Of a DNA stretch of 64,000 bases, positions 43,682 to 51,944 are shown in pieces. The stretch's first letter is position 1, and the number at the start of each line of letters is the position of its first letter. Below the pieces are notes generated by a model. That model ran no database searches and was not told the DNA's origin. It saw only the letters and a program-made list of their open reading frames with translations. Both the position numbers and the translations under genes were made by a program. The stretch covers positions 104,153-168,152 of the forward strand of contig JAJPJV010000034.1 of assembly GCA_021324045.1 (NCBI GenBank), read 5' to 3'. Source of the DNA: Actinomycetota bacterium (GTDB taxonomy: Bacteria > Actinomycetota > Acidimicrobiia > Acidimicrobiales > RAAP-2).

Positions 43682-46047
43682 GGCGCGGCAGCGGCAGGCT
43701 CCACCCGCCCGTAGAGCGTCGTCCGTTGGACGAGCGGTCGGCCGAGGGGAGCGACCAGGGCTTCCAGCTGCTCACGCTCCATTCGCTGGCCGTGGCTGGC
43801 ACCCGCCGCACGGGAGATGTTCTCATCCATCAAGGTCCCCCCAAGATCGTTGGCACCCGCTTCCAACGCTTGGCGGCAACCGTCCGGGCCCATTTTGACC
43901 CAGCTCACCTGAATGTTCTCGATCGTGTCCCGATACGCGATACGGCCGATCGCGTGCATGAGAAGGGCCTCACGGAACGTCGGCCCTCGACGGGCGCGGC
44001 GCTGCAGGTACAGCGGTGCCCCCATGTGCACGAACGGCAGCGGAACGAACTCGGTGAACCCACCGGTCTCCCGCTGCAGGGCTCGCGTCCGGACGAGATG
44101 ACGAGCCCATGAGCGAGGCTGCTCGATCGCACCGAACATGATCGTCACGTTGGAGCGCAATCCGAGGGCGTGGGCTGTCCGATGAACGTCGAGCCATTCG
44201 TCAGTGCGGATCTTGTCGGGGCACAGAACCGCACGTACCTCGTCATCGAGGATCTCCGCAGCGGTGCCCGGCAGGGTACGCAGCCCCGCGGCCTGGAGCC
44301 TGCGGAGGTACTCGGCGAGCCCGACCCCTGAGCGGCGCGCGCCTTCGAAGACCTCCAATGCGGTGAAGGCGTGGATGTGGATCCGATCCGAGGCGGCGCG
44401 GACCGCCTCGAGTACCGCCAGGTAGTAGTCGCCGTCGAAGCTCGGGTGGATCCCGCCCTGCAGACATACCTCGGTCGCTCCCTGCGCTTCCGCCTCGGCC
44501 ACCCGCCGAGTCACCTCCTCAAGGTCGAGCAGGTATGGAGCACCACGGAGGTTGAGGGAAAGGGGGCCCTTCGAGAAGGCGCAGAAGCGACACTTGAACG
44601 TGCAGACGTTGGTGTAGTTGATGTTGCGGTTGGACACGAAGGTCACCTCGTCCCCGACGAGCTGCGCACGAAGCTGGTCCGCCACCGCGGCCACTGCAGC
44701 GACCTCCCGGCCACGCGCGCCGAAGAGGGTCACGATCTCGTCCTCACCCACCTCCTGGCCAGCCACGACGCCATCGAGGACCTCATCGACTGCGCTCCGC
44801 CCGAAGCGGCCCGGTCGGCGGAGTCCCCCGCGTGCCATCGGCGGGACTTCCTCTCGGGTCACCAAAGCCCGCAGCGTCTCCCTCGGACCCTGTGCCGAGG
44901 CGGTCCCCACGAGCAGCGGCGGCGGGCTGTCGCCCCCGGAGACCCAGGAGTCCTCCCGCGCGAGGCCTTCAGCGTCGCTCAGGTCAAGCACCGGGAAGTG
45001 CAGCCGCTCATCGAGCCAGCGGGTGGGCTCCAACGCATACGCGGGGTAGATCGTCAGGCGGGGCACCAGCTCGTGTCCCGCTGCCTCCGTCGCCTCCCGC
45101 AGCACGTCGAGGTGTGGCCAGGCACGTTCGGGGTTGACATGGTCGATGGTGACCGGCGAAATCCCGCCCCAATCGTCGATGCCCGCCTCGAGCAACGGCC
45201 GGAGTTCGTCGGAAAGGTTCGGTGGCGCTTGCACGTGCACATCGGCTGGAAGGAGCAGGCGAGCGACCGAGATCGTCCAACACAGCTCCTCGGCAGGACA
45301 AGGGGGATGCTGCGCCATCGCCGTGCCGGGCTTGGGAAGGAAGTTCTGGATGATCACCTCTTGGATGTGGCCGTGACGTTCGTGAACAGCGGCAATGGCG
45401 CGCAGCGCGGCGATCCGATCACGTCGCGTCTCGCCGATGCCGACGAGCAGGCCCGTGGTGAACGGGATCGAGAGCGACCCCGCCGCCTCAAGGGTGTGCA
45501 GGCGGCGTTCGGCAGTTTTGTCCGGAGCTCGCCGATGCGCAGGGACCGGCGCCAAGGTCTCGAGCATCATTCCCTGACTGGCAGTCACGGCGCGCAGGAC
45601 GGCGAGCTCCTCTGGAAGCAACGCACCGGCATTGGCGTGCGGCAGCAGCCCCGTCTCCTCCAAGACGAGCCGGCACATCTCCGCCAGGTATGCCACCGTC
45701 GATGCGTAGCCGTGTTCAGCCAGCCATTGCCTCGCGGCGGGGTAGCGCAACTCGGGCCGTTCACCGAGGGTGAACAACGCTTCGCGACATCCAGCCTCAC
45801 GCCCCATCGAAGCGATCGAGCGGACCTCGTCTGGGCCGAGGTACGGCGCGTCCAGGCGGGCAGGTGCCTTGGCGAAGGTGCAGTAGGCGCACCGATCCCT
45901 GCAGAGCATGGTCAACGGGATGAATACCTTGGGTGAAAAGGTCACGCGCCTGCCGTGTACTCGATCCCGCAGCGCTGAGGCCTCTCGAGCAAGCTCGGCT
46001 GCGGTGGCGCCGACGAGCTGATCGACCTCGCTGGTCTGCGTCGCCAT
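43678..46047 (-). CDS. fbiC: FO synthase, fused CofG-CofH (FbiC)
   Basis: A 789-residue bifunctional radical-SAM enzyme. It makes FO, the deazaflavin chromophore of coenzyme F420, from tyrosine and 5-amino-6-ribitylamino-uracil. The N-terminal CofG half has CRDRCAYC (Cys49, Cys53, Cys56), and the C-terminal CofH half has CTFKCRFC at about residues 480-487. Further conserved blocks are ETLGPVP-like METLAPVPAHRRAPDKT, VIIQNFLPKPGTAMAQHP, WGGISPVTIDHVNPERAWP and CLQGGIHPSFDGDYYLAVLEA. I chose ATG 46047, which has AGAGGAG just before it; longer frames reach into pgl. Fusion of the two halves is typical of actinobacteria. Confidence 0.95.
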   Translation of the reverse strand: MATQTSEVDQLVGATAAELAREASALRDRVHGRRVTFSPKVFIPLTMLCRDRCAYCTFAKAPARLDAPYLGPDEVRSIASMGREAGCREALFTLGERPELRYPAARQWLAEHGYASTVAYLAEMCRLVLEETGLLPHANAGALLPEELAVLRAVTASQGMMLETLAPVPAHRRAPDKTAERRLHTLEAAGSLSIPFTTGLLVGIGETRRDRIAALRAIAAVHERHGHIQEVIIQNFLPKPGTAMAQHPPCPAEELCWTISVARLLLPADVHVQAPPNLSDELRPLLEAGIDDWGGISPVTIDHVNPERAWPHLDVLREATEAAGHELVPRLTIYPAYALEPTRWLDERLHFPVLDLSDAEGLAREDSWVSGGDSPPPLLVGTASAQGPRETLRALVTREEVPPMARGGLRRPGRFGRSAVDEVLDGVVAGQEVGEDEIVTLFGARGREVAAVAAVADQLRAQLVGDEVTFVSNRNINYTNVCTFKCRFCAFSKGPLSLNLRGAPYLLDLEEVTRRVAEAEAQGATEVCLQGGIHPSFDGDYYLAVLEAVRAASDRIHIHAFTALEVFEGARRSGVGLAEYLRRLQAAGLRTLPGTAAEILDDEVRAVLCPDKIRTDEWLDVHRTAHALGLRSNVTIMFGAIEQPRSWARHLVRTRALQRETGGFTEFVPLPFVHMGAPLYLQRRARRGPTFREALLMHAIGRIAYRDTIENIQVSWVKMGPDGCRQALEAGANDLGGTLMDENISRAAGASHGQRMEREQLEALVAPLGRPLVQRTTLYGRVEPAAAAP

Positions 46048-46114
46048 CTCTCCTCTTAGCAGCCGCTCGCTTGGCAGTTGCTTCACCGCGCTCCCACCTC
46101 GTGCCATGCTTCGC

Positions 46115-46837
46115 TCACCGATCCGACCGTAGTCCTCCCTCGCCGAGCGCCGCTGCATCGACGATCCAACAGACCCTCGAGGCGCGGACCCGCGTCGCCG
46201 GGAGATCCGCGCCGCGGCGCACCCGCGCCAGTGCGTCGCGCTTGGCAATGCCTGCCACGGTGAAGACCACGAGGCGCGCTGCAGCGATGACCGGATACGT
46301 GATCGTGAGCCGAAGGTGCTCGTTGACGCCGTTGGGATCCCGGGAGACCACCACGAGTGCCTCAGGACCGGCATCGAGCTCCGGACCTCCCGGAAACAAC
46401 GACGCGGTGTGGCCGTCGGTTCCGAGCCCGAGGTGGATCATGTCGATGCCGCCACCTCGAAGGAGGGCAGCGACCACCGCCTGATAGCGCTGAGCGCAGT
46501 CCGCCGGCGGCCCGTCGGTGGGTATGGGCGTGAAGGAGCCCACCGGAGCGACCCGGTCGATGAGCGTCTCGCGCACCAGACGTTGGTTGGCGTCGGGATG
46601 CTCCGCGGGGACGTAACGCTCGTCGCCCATGTAGATATCGACCATCGGCCAGTCGATCGTCCCTTCGGGGAGCCCAGCCACTGCGCCATAGCACGCCGCT
46701 GCTGTCGGCCCACCCGAGAGCATCAGGGCGAACCGAGCACCTTTGCGAGCGGCGAAGGCCTTCGCCAACGTCAGGGCGAAGGCCTCGGGAACGCTGGGGA
46801 CCGGCGCGAGCTCCGCGAGGGTCGTGCCCTGGGTCAT
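46115..46837 (-). CDS. pgl: 6-phosphogluconolactonase
   Basis: A 240-residue DevB-type lactonase that hydrolyses 6-phosphogluconolactone, the second step of the oxidative pentose-phosphate path. The family blocks FALMLSGGPTAAACYGAVA, VDIYMGDERYVP, DANQRLVRETLID and HLGLGTDGHTASLFPG are all present. The C-terminal TYPVIAAARLVVFTVAGIAKRDAL also fits. The ATG at 46837 overlaps the zwf stop as ATGA and gives the normal family length. It is the last gene of the tkt-tal-pgi-gnd-zwf-pgl series. FO synthase follows 67 bases later on the same strand. Confidence 0.93.
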   Translation of the reverse strand: MTQGTTLAELAPVPSVPEAFALTLAKAFAARKGARFALMLSGGPTAAACYGAVAGLPEGTIDWPMVDIYMGDERYVPAEHPDANQRLVRETLIDRVAPVGSFTPIPTDGPPADCAQRYQAVVAALLRGGGIDMIHLGLGTDGHTASLFPGGPELDAGPEALVVVSRDPNGVNEHLRLTITYPVIAAARLVVFTVAGIAKRDALARVRRGADLPATRVRASRVCWIVDAAALGEGGLRSDR

Positions 46838-48339
46838 CGCTCCGTTGCCCCAGGAACCCGGTCCCACCACGCGTTCCCTGAACGTTCGAGCAGCAAGTTC
46901 GCGATCCGCGGGCCCCATGTCCCCGCAGGGTAGGGATGCAGGCCACCGCCGGGCTCGGCCCACGCCTCGAGGTATGGAGAGACGATCCGCCATGCTTGCT
47001 CGACCTCGTCGGTTCGGATGAACAGCGTGGTGTCACCGACCATGGCGTCGTGGAGCAGACGCGGGTAGGCGTCGGCGAACTGTTCGCCGCTGAACGCCTC
47101 GCCATAGTCGAAGTGCATGGAGACCGACTGCACGCGAAACGCCTCGCCAGGCACCTTGGCCCCGAAGTGCAGCTCGATGCCTTCGTTGGGCTGGATCCTC
47201 AACACGAGCGTGTTGGGCTGCAGCTCACGGCTCATCAGGCCCTCGAAGGCAAGGAAGGGCACTCTGTGGAACTGGAGCACGACCTCGGTGACGCGCGCCG
47301 GAAGCCGCTTGCCCGTGCGTACGTAGACCGGGACGCCAGCCCAACGCCAGTTCTCCACGGCCAGCCGGAGGGCCACGTAGGTCTCGGTCGTGCTGTCCGG
47401 AGCGACACCTTCCTCTTGGCGGTAGCCAACGACCGGTTGCCCGTCGACGACCCCGGCGGTGTATTGCCCACGGACCGAGCGGTCGACGGCTTCGTCAGGA
47501 CTGGGGATGGCGATGGCCTTGAGCAGCTTCACCTTCTCGTCCCTGATGTGCTCGGCGTCCATATGGGTCGGAGGCTCCATCATGGTGAGCGAGAGCACCT
47601 GCATCACGTGGTTCTGCACGATGTCTCGTAGCGCTCCCGCGGTCTCATAGAAGCCACCACGGTGCTCGACACCGATGCTCTCGGCCACCGTGATCTGCAC
47701 CTGCTCGACATATCGCCGGTTCCAGATCGGCTCGAAGATGGCATTGGCGAAGCGCAACGCGAGGACGTTTTGCACGGTCTCTTTGCCCATGTAGTGATCG
47801 ATGCGGAACACCTTGTCCTCGTCGAATGCCGCATGGATGGTGCGATCCAGGGCCTGCGCGCTCGCCAGGTCCCGTCCGAAGGGCTTCTCGATCACCACAC
47901 GAGCGAAGGCTCCCTGGGAACCAGGGACATTGCACCCCTCTTTGGCGAGTGCTTCGACGATGGTCGCGAAGGCATCAGGAACTGTCGCCAGGTAGTAGAT
48001 GCGATTGCCGCCCGTGCCGAAGCGGCGATCGGTGTCGTCGAGCAGCGCCTTGAGGGCATCGAAGGTTTCGGTGGCGGCATACTCACCGGCCACGTAGCGG
48101 AAGCGCTCGACCACCCTGCGCCAGCGCGGCCCGGCCTGTGGCGCAGCTCGAATCGCCACGTTGCGAAAGTCCTCGTCGCTCCAGGGGGTACGGGCGACCC
48201 CGATCACACTGAAGCCCTCGTTGAGCTGTCCGGTGTCTGCCAACGTCGCGAGGGCAGGCAAGATCTTGCGCGAAGTGAGGTCCCCGGAGGCGCCGAAGAT
48301 GACAAGGACCAGCGGCGGGGCCTCGGAACGGGGTGCCAC
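46834..48339 (-). CDS. zwf: Glucose-6-phosphate dehydrogenase
   Basis: A 501-residue Zwf that oxidises glucose-6-phosphate to the lactone with NAD(P)+. The N-terminal nucleotide-binding FGASGDLTSRKILPAL, the substrate-binding RIDHYMGKETVQN and VRTGKRLPARVTEV are all present. I prefer the GTG at 48339 because GGAGG lies 8 bases upstream; the in-frame GTG at 48354 would leave that site inside the gene. It overlaps pgl by 4 bases. No opcA-like allosteric partner lies next to it, unlike in mycobacteria. An F420-dependent isozyme is not in the window. Confidence 0.96.
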   Translation of the reverse strand: MAPRSEAPPLVLVIFGASGDLTSRKILPALATLADTGQLNEGFSVIGVARTPWSDEDFRNVAIRAAPQAGPRWRRVVERFRYVAGEYAATETFDALKALLDDTDRRFGTGGNRIYYLATVPDAFATIVEALAKEGCNVPGSQGAFARVVIEKPFGRDLASAQALDRTIHAAFDEDKVFRIDHYMGKETVQNVLALRFANAIFEPIWNRRYVEQVQITVAESIGVEHRGGFYETAGALRDIVQNHVMQVLSLTMMEPPTHMDAEHIRDEKVKLLKAIAIPSPDEAVDRSVRGQYTAGVVDGQPVVGYRQEEGVAPDSTTETYVALRLAVENWRWAGVPVYVRTGKRLPARVTEVVLQFHRVPFLAFEGLMSRELQPNTLVLRIQPNEGIELHFGAKVPGEAFRVQSVSMHFDYGEAFSGEQFADAYPRLLHDAMVGDTTLFIRTDEVEQAWRIVSPYLEAWAEPGGGLHPYPAGTWGPRIANLLLERSGNAWWDRVPGATER

Positions 48340-48435
48340 GGGGTGATCCTCCACCTCAGCGCTGCACCCTCACACCGAGAAGCCCATGAGGTCCACCAGC
48401 TTCAGCGCGCCAGCTCGTCACGCGTCCCACCTGGC

Positions 48436-49383
48436 TCAGGTCTGTGGCCCTAGCGGGGTCAGCGTCTCCATCCCGGTCTCCCCGGAGGCAAGGGTCACCG
48501 GGTGACCTCCGAACTGGTTCCGCAAGGCGGCCAGGAGACGGGCGCCGAAGGAGTCCGGCGATCGTGAGGCGAAGCGCGCATACAAGGCGGCAGAGATCGC
48601 TGGGGCGGGAACCGCTCGATCAATGGCCTCGGCGACCGTCCAGCGACCCTCCCCGGAATCAGCAACCACACCTCTGATGGCCTCAAAGCCCGAGCCGGGC
48701 CGCAGCGCCCGCTCGGTGAGCTCGAGAAGCCAGCTGCGGACGACCGAACCGTAGCGCCAGATCGAGGCGATCTCATGGAGATCGAGGTTGAACTCCGTGG
48801 CAGCTGCCATGATCTCGAAGCCCTCGGCGTAGGCTTGCATCAGCCCGTACTCGATGCCGTTGTGCACCATCTTCACGAAGTGTCCGGCACCAACCGGACC
48901 AACGTGGGCATAGCCCCCCTCAGGTGCCAGCGATCGCAACGCGGGCTCCACGATCCGAACCGCGTCCTCACTACCTCCGACCATGAGGCAGTAACCCTCC
49001 TCGAGTCCCCATACGCCACCCGAGGTTCCCGCATCGACGAAGCCGATCCCCTTGGTCGCCAGCCGCGCGGCTGTCGGGGCGGCTTCCTTGTAGTTCGAAT
49101 TCCCGCCATCGACGATGACGTCGCCGGCCTCGAAGCACTCCGCGAGCGCGTCGATGGTGCTCGTCGTGGGCTCTCCCGCCGGCACCATCACCCACGCCGC
49201 TCGCGGCGCTGACAGCTTCGCTGCGAGATCGGCGAGCGAGCCGGCGACAACGGCGCCCTTGGCTCCCACGGCCTCGCGCGCCTGCGCCGAGACGTCGAAC
49301 GCCACTACCTCGTGGCCTGAGCGAATGAGGCGCTCGGTCATGTTCGCGCCCATCTTGCCGAGACCGATCATCCCGATACGCAC
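48436..49383 (-). CDS. gnd: 6-phosphogluconate dehydrogenase, short (GndA/YqeC-like) form
   Basis: A 315-residue decarboxylating 6-phosphogluconate dehydrogenase making ribulose-5-phosphate. It begins with the Rossmann motif MIGLGKMGANMTERLIRSGHEV and carries DGGNSNYKEA, DAGTSGGVWGLEEGYCLMVGG and GHFVKMVHNGIEYGLMQAYAEG with the catalytic Lys. It lacks the second large helical domain of the 470-residue NADP enzymes, as expected for the short form, which is often NAD-preferring. That cofactor preference is inferred. The GTG at 49383 has an excellent AAGGAGGAG site 8 bases upstream. The pgi stop is 15 bases before the start. Confidence 0.94.
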   Translation of the reverse strand: MRIGMIGLGKMGANMTERLIRSGHEVVAFDVSAQAREAVGAKGAVVAGSLADLAAKLSAPRAAWVMVPAGEPTTSTIDALAECFEAGDVIVDGGNSNYKEAAPTAARLATKGIGFVDAGTSGGVWGLEEGYCLMVGGSEDAVRIVEPALRSLAPEGGYAHVGPVGAGHFVKMVHNGIEYGLMQAYAEGFEIMAAATEFNLDLHEIASIWRYGSVVRSWLLELTERALRPGSGFEAIRGVVADSGEGRWTVAEAIDRAVPAPAISAALYARFASRSPDSFGARLLAALRNQFGGHPVTLASGETGMETLTPLGPQT

Positions 49384-49398
49384 GGCGATGCTCCTCCT

Positions 49399-50802
49399 TC
49401 AGCTCACCTCGTCGAGGTCGTCGACGGCAACGCGCAGCACGCGGCGACCATGGGCTACGAGGCTCTCGTAGTCCCCAATGGACTGTGCACCGATCAACGT
49501 CCCGAAGTCATAGCGCTCCCCAGGAATCGCCACTACGGGCTGGGGCGAACGCCGAACGATCTGCACTGCGAGCACTGTGTTGGGCCCGCCCTTGTGGAGC
49601 TGGCCCGTCGAATGCAGAAAACGGGGGCCGTACCCGGCCGTGACCGGCGCGCCGTGCAGATGATCGCGCACCCTCCGGCGCAGCGTCTCGAGCGCGGCGT
49701 CGTGCCCGAAGGGCAGATAGGCCTGGAGCGAGACGTAGTCCCCTGGACGGAACTCTCTGGCGAGCCACGAAAAGACGGTGTCCGGAGGCATCGTCTCAAG
49801 GGAGGGGAGTGGCAAGTTGGACAACACCCGGTTGGTGTTTGCCTTGGACTCCGCCACGTTGGGCTCGTCAAAGGGATCGATCCCCAACACCGATCCAGCA
49901 ATGGGCACGGCCAGTTCCCAGCGAAAGAACTCGGCTCCGAGATCCTCGGGGCTCTTGGGATCCAGAGTGACCAGGTACCGGTCGTGACCGTCCTCGTGCT
50001 CGGTGGTCGGTACGGGCACGCAACCGGTTCCTTGCTTGCCCGTCGACTCGGCGATCAGCTGCTCGACCCAGAGCCCGAACGACGCGTAGTGCTCGGGCAC
50101 GATGATCGTGACCTTGTCCTTGCCCGACCGGGCCGCTTCACCCATCTCGACCCCGAGCGCGATGGCGGGGCGCCGATCAATCGAAAGCGCCCGATCGCAC
50201 AGTGCCGCGACGTCGTAACCCATGAGCGCCGCGGGAACCATGCCGAAGTACGACAGCACGGAGTAGCGACCCCCGATGTCCGGGGGGTTCTCGAACGTCC
50301 TCCGGAAACCCCGCTCCGCGGCGAGGCGGGCCAGCGGCGTGTTCGGATCGGTGATCGCTGCATAGCGAGACGGGTCCGGAAGCCTGGACCACACGTAGGC
50401 GAGCAAGGCATTGGGCTCAAGCGTCGTCCCAGACTTCGAGGAGACGACCACGAAAGCATCGGAGAGGTCCAGCGAACCCACGGTCTGTGGATCGGTGGTG
50501 TCGCAGACGACCATCTCGCGCGACCCTCCAGCGGTGGCGGGGAACCGGCCAACGGCTGCCAGGACGGCAGGACCCAGCGAAGAACCGCCCATGCCAAGCA
50601 GGATCACCCTCGACTGCTCGACGCCTGACGCCCACGCCATGAGGTCATGGGCTTCGCCCATGATGCGCGCGGGGACGTCCAGCCACCCCAAGCGCTGGGG
50701 GGAGACGTTGCCCGGAGGCCACAGGCTGGCGTCGCGATCGAACAGGCGCTTCTCCAACAACGCCGCCAGGCCCTGGGTGTTGTCCGTTGAACCGAGGTTC
50801 AC
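49399..50802 (-). CDS. pgi: Glucose-6-phosphate isomerase
   Basis: A 467-residue phosphoglucose isomerase linking glycolysis and the pentose-phosphate path. Conserved blocks are ILLGMGGSSLGPAVLAA, VVVSSKSGTTLEPNALLAYVW, the GGRYSVLSYFGMVPAALMGYD signature and the C-terminal HSTGQLHKGGPN with the catalytic His/Lys region. It is shorter than the E. coli enzyme (about 550 residues) and of the type found next to transaldolase. The GTG start at 50802 overlaps the tal stop as GTGA, so the two are translationally coupled. Confidence 0.94.
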   Translation of the reverse strand: MNLGSTDNTQGLAALLEKRLFDRDASLWPPGNVSPQRLGWLDVPARIMGEAHDLMAWASGVEQSRVILLGMGGSSLGPAVLAAVGRFPATAGGSREMVVCDTTDPQTVGSLDLSDAFVVVSSKSGTTLEPNALLAYVWSRLPDPSRYAAITDPNTPLARLAAERGFRRTFENPPDIGGRYSVLSYFGMVPAALMGYDVAALCDRALSIDRRPAIALGVEMGEAARSGKDKVTIIVPEHYASFGLWVEQLIAESTGKQGTGCVPVPTTEHEDGHDRYLVTLDPKSPEDLGAEFFRWELAVPIAGSVLGIDPFDEPNVAESKANTNRVLSNLPLPSLETMPPDTVFSWLAREFRPGDYVSLQAYLPFGHDAALETLRRRVRDHLHGAPVTAGYGPRFLHSTGQLHKGGPNTVLAVQIVRRSPQPVVAIPGERYDFGTLIGAQSIGDYESLVAHGRRVLRVAVDDLDEVS

Positions 50803-51944
50803 CGGGAACGCTCCGTCGCCCCGACGGCACCCGGGACGAGCCCCGGAGCCTTGGCACTGAGCACTCCGAGGAGGTCCTCGAAAGACGTGGCAAACGCGCG
50901 CACCCCTTGTTCCTCGAGGACCTGGCTCACCTCACCGAAGTCGATGCCGGCATCCGCGAGGCGCGAGAGCACCGCTGCCGCGGCGTCCGGATCCGCATCC
51001 ACTGTCCGGGCGACGGTTCCGTGGTCGAGAAAGGCCTGGAGCGTGCCCTCAGGCATCGTGTTGACCGTGTGGGGACCGATGAGGTTGTCGACGTAGAGCA
51101 GGTCGGGGTACGCAGGGTTTTTGGTCGAAGTCGACGCCCAAAGGGGTCGCTGCACCCGGGCCCCCTTGGCGGCCAGCGCTTCCCAACGAGGACCACTGAA
51201 CGTGCGCAGGAAGTGCTGATACGCCTCCTGGGCCTGGGCGACTCCCGCCTTCCCACGAAGCGCCAGGATCGCCTCGTCTCCATCCGTCCCGCCCGCCAGG
51301 CGTTCGAGTCGCCGGTCGACCTCGGTGTCGACACGGCTGACGAAGAACGAAGCGACGCTGGCGATTGCATCCACCCGCGTCCCGCCGGCGCGCAGGTATT
51401 CCTCGAGCCCGCTGAGGTAGGCCTCCATCACAGCGTCGTAGCGATCGAGGCCGAAGATGAGGGTGACGTTGATGCTTCGGCCCTCGGCGATCAGGCGCTG
51501 AATCGCTGGCACCCCGGCCGGGGTCGCCGGAACCTTGACGAGCAGATTGGGCTTGGCAATCCGATCGTGCAACTCGCGCGCCGCTTCGATCGTGGCCTCG
51601 GTGTCGTTCGCCAGAGCCGGCGACACCTCGAGCGACACGAAGCCATCGGTCCCGCCTGCCTCGTATACGGGCGCAAGGACGTCGAGGGCCGTTGAGACGT
51701 CTGCGATAACCAGCTCCCAGTAGGCCTCCTCAATGGTTCGTCCAGGGAGGACCGCCGCAAGCTGGTCGTCGTAGACATCTTCGGCCTCGATCGCCTTCGC
51801 AAAGATGGTTGGGTTCGAAGTGACCCCTCGTACCCCGGAAGACACCAGGTCGCCGAGGTGGCCGCTCAACAGCCAACCCCGATGAAGGTCGTCGATCCAA
51901 GGACTCTGACCCTGATCGGCAAAGAGCTCATGGAGCCGCGTCAT
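50799..51944 (-). CDS. tal: Transaldolase
   Basis: A 381-residue transaldolase of the long actinobacterial type, which moves a three-carbon dihydroxyacetone unit between sugar phosphates. Recognisable parts are GVRGVTSNPTIFAKAI near the start, EVSPALANDTEATIEAARELHDRIAKPNLLVKVPATPAGVPAIQ with the Schiff-base Lys in the LVKVPAT motif, NVTLIFGLDRYDAVMEAYLSGLEEY, RPLWASTSTKNPAYPDLLYVDNLIGP and NTMPEGTLQAF. GGAGG lies 9 bases before the ATG at 51944. The ATG overlaps the tkt stop (ATGA). Confidence 0.95.
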   Translation of the reverse strand: MTRLHELFADQGQSPWIDDLHRGWLLSGHLGDLVSSGVRGVTSNPTIFAKAIEAEDVYDDQLAAVLPGRTIEEAYWELVIADVSTALDVLAPVYEAGGTDGFVSLEVSPALANDTEATIEAARELHDRIAKPNLLVKVPATPAGVPAIQRLIAEGRSINVTLIFGLDRYDAVMEAYLSGLEEYLRAGGTRVDAIASVASFFVSRVDTEVDRRLERLAGGTDGDEAILALRGKAGVAQAQEAYQHFLRTFSGPRWEALAAKGARVQRPLWASTSTKNPAYPDLLYVDNLIGPHTVNTMPEGTLQAFLDHGTVARTVDADPDAAAAVLSRLADAGIDFGEVSQVLEEQGVRAFATSFEDLLGVLSAKAPGLVPGAVGATERSR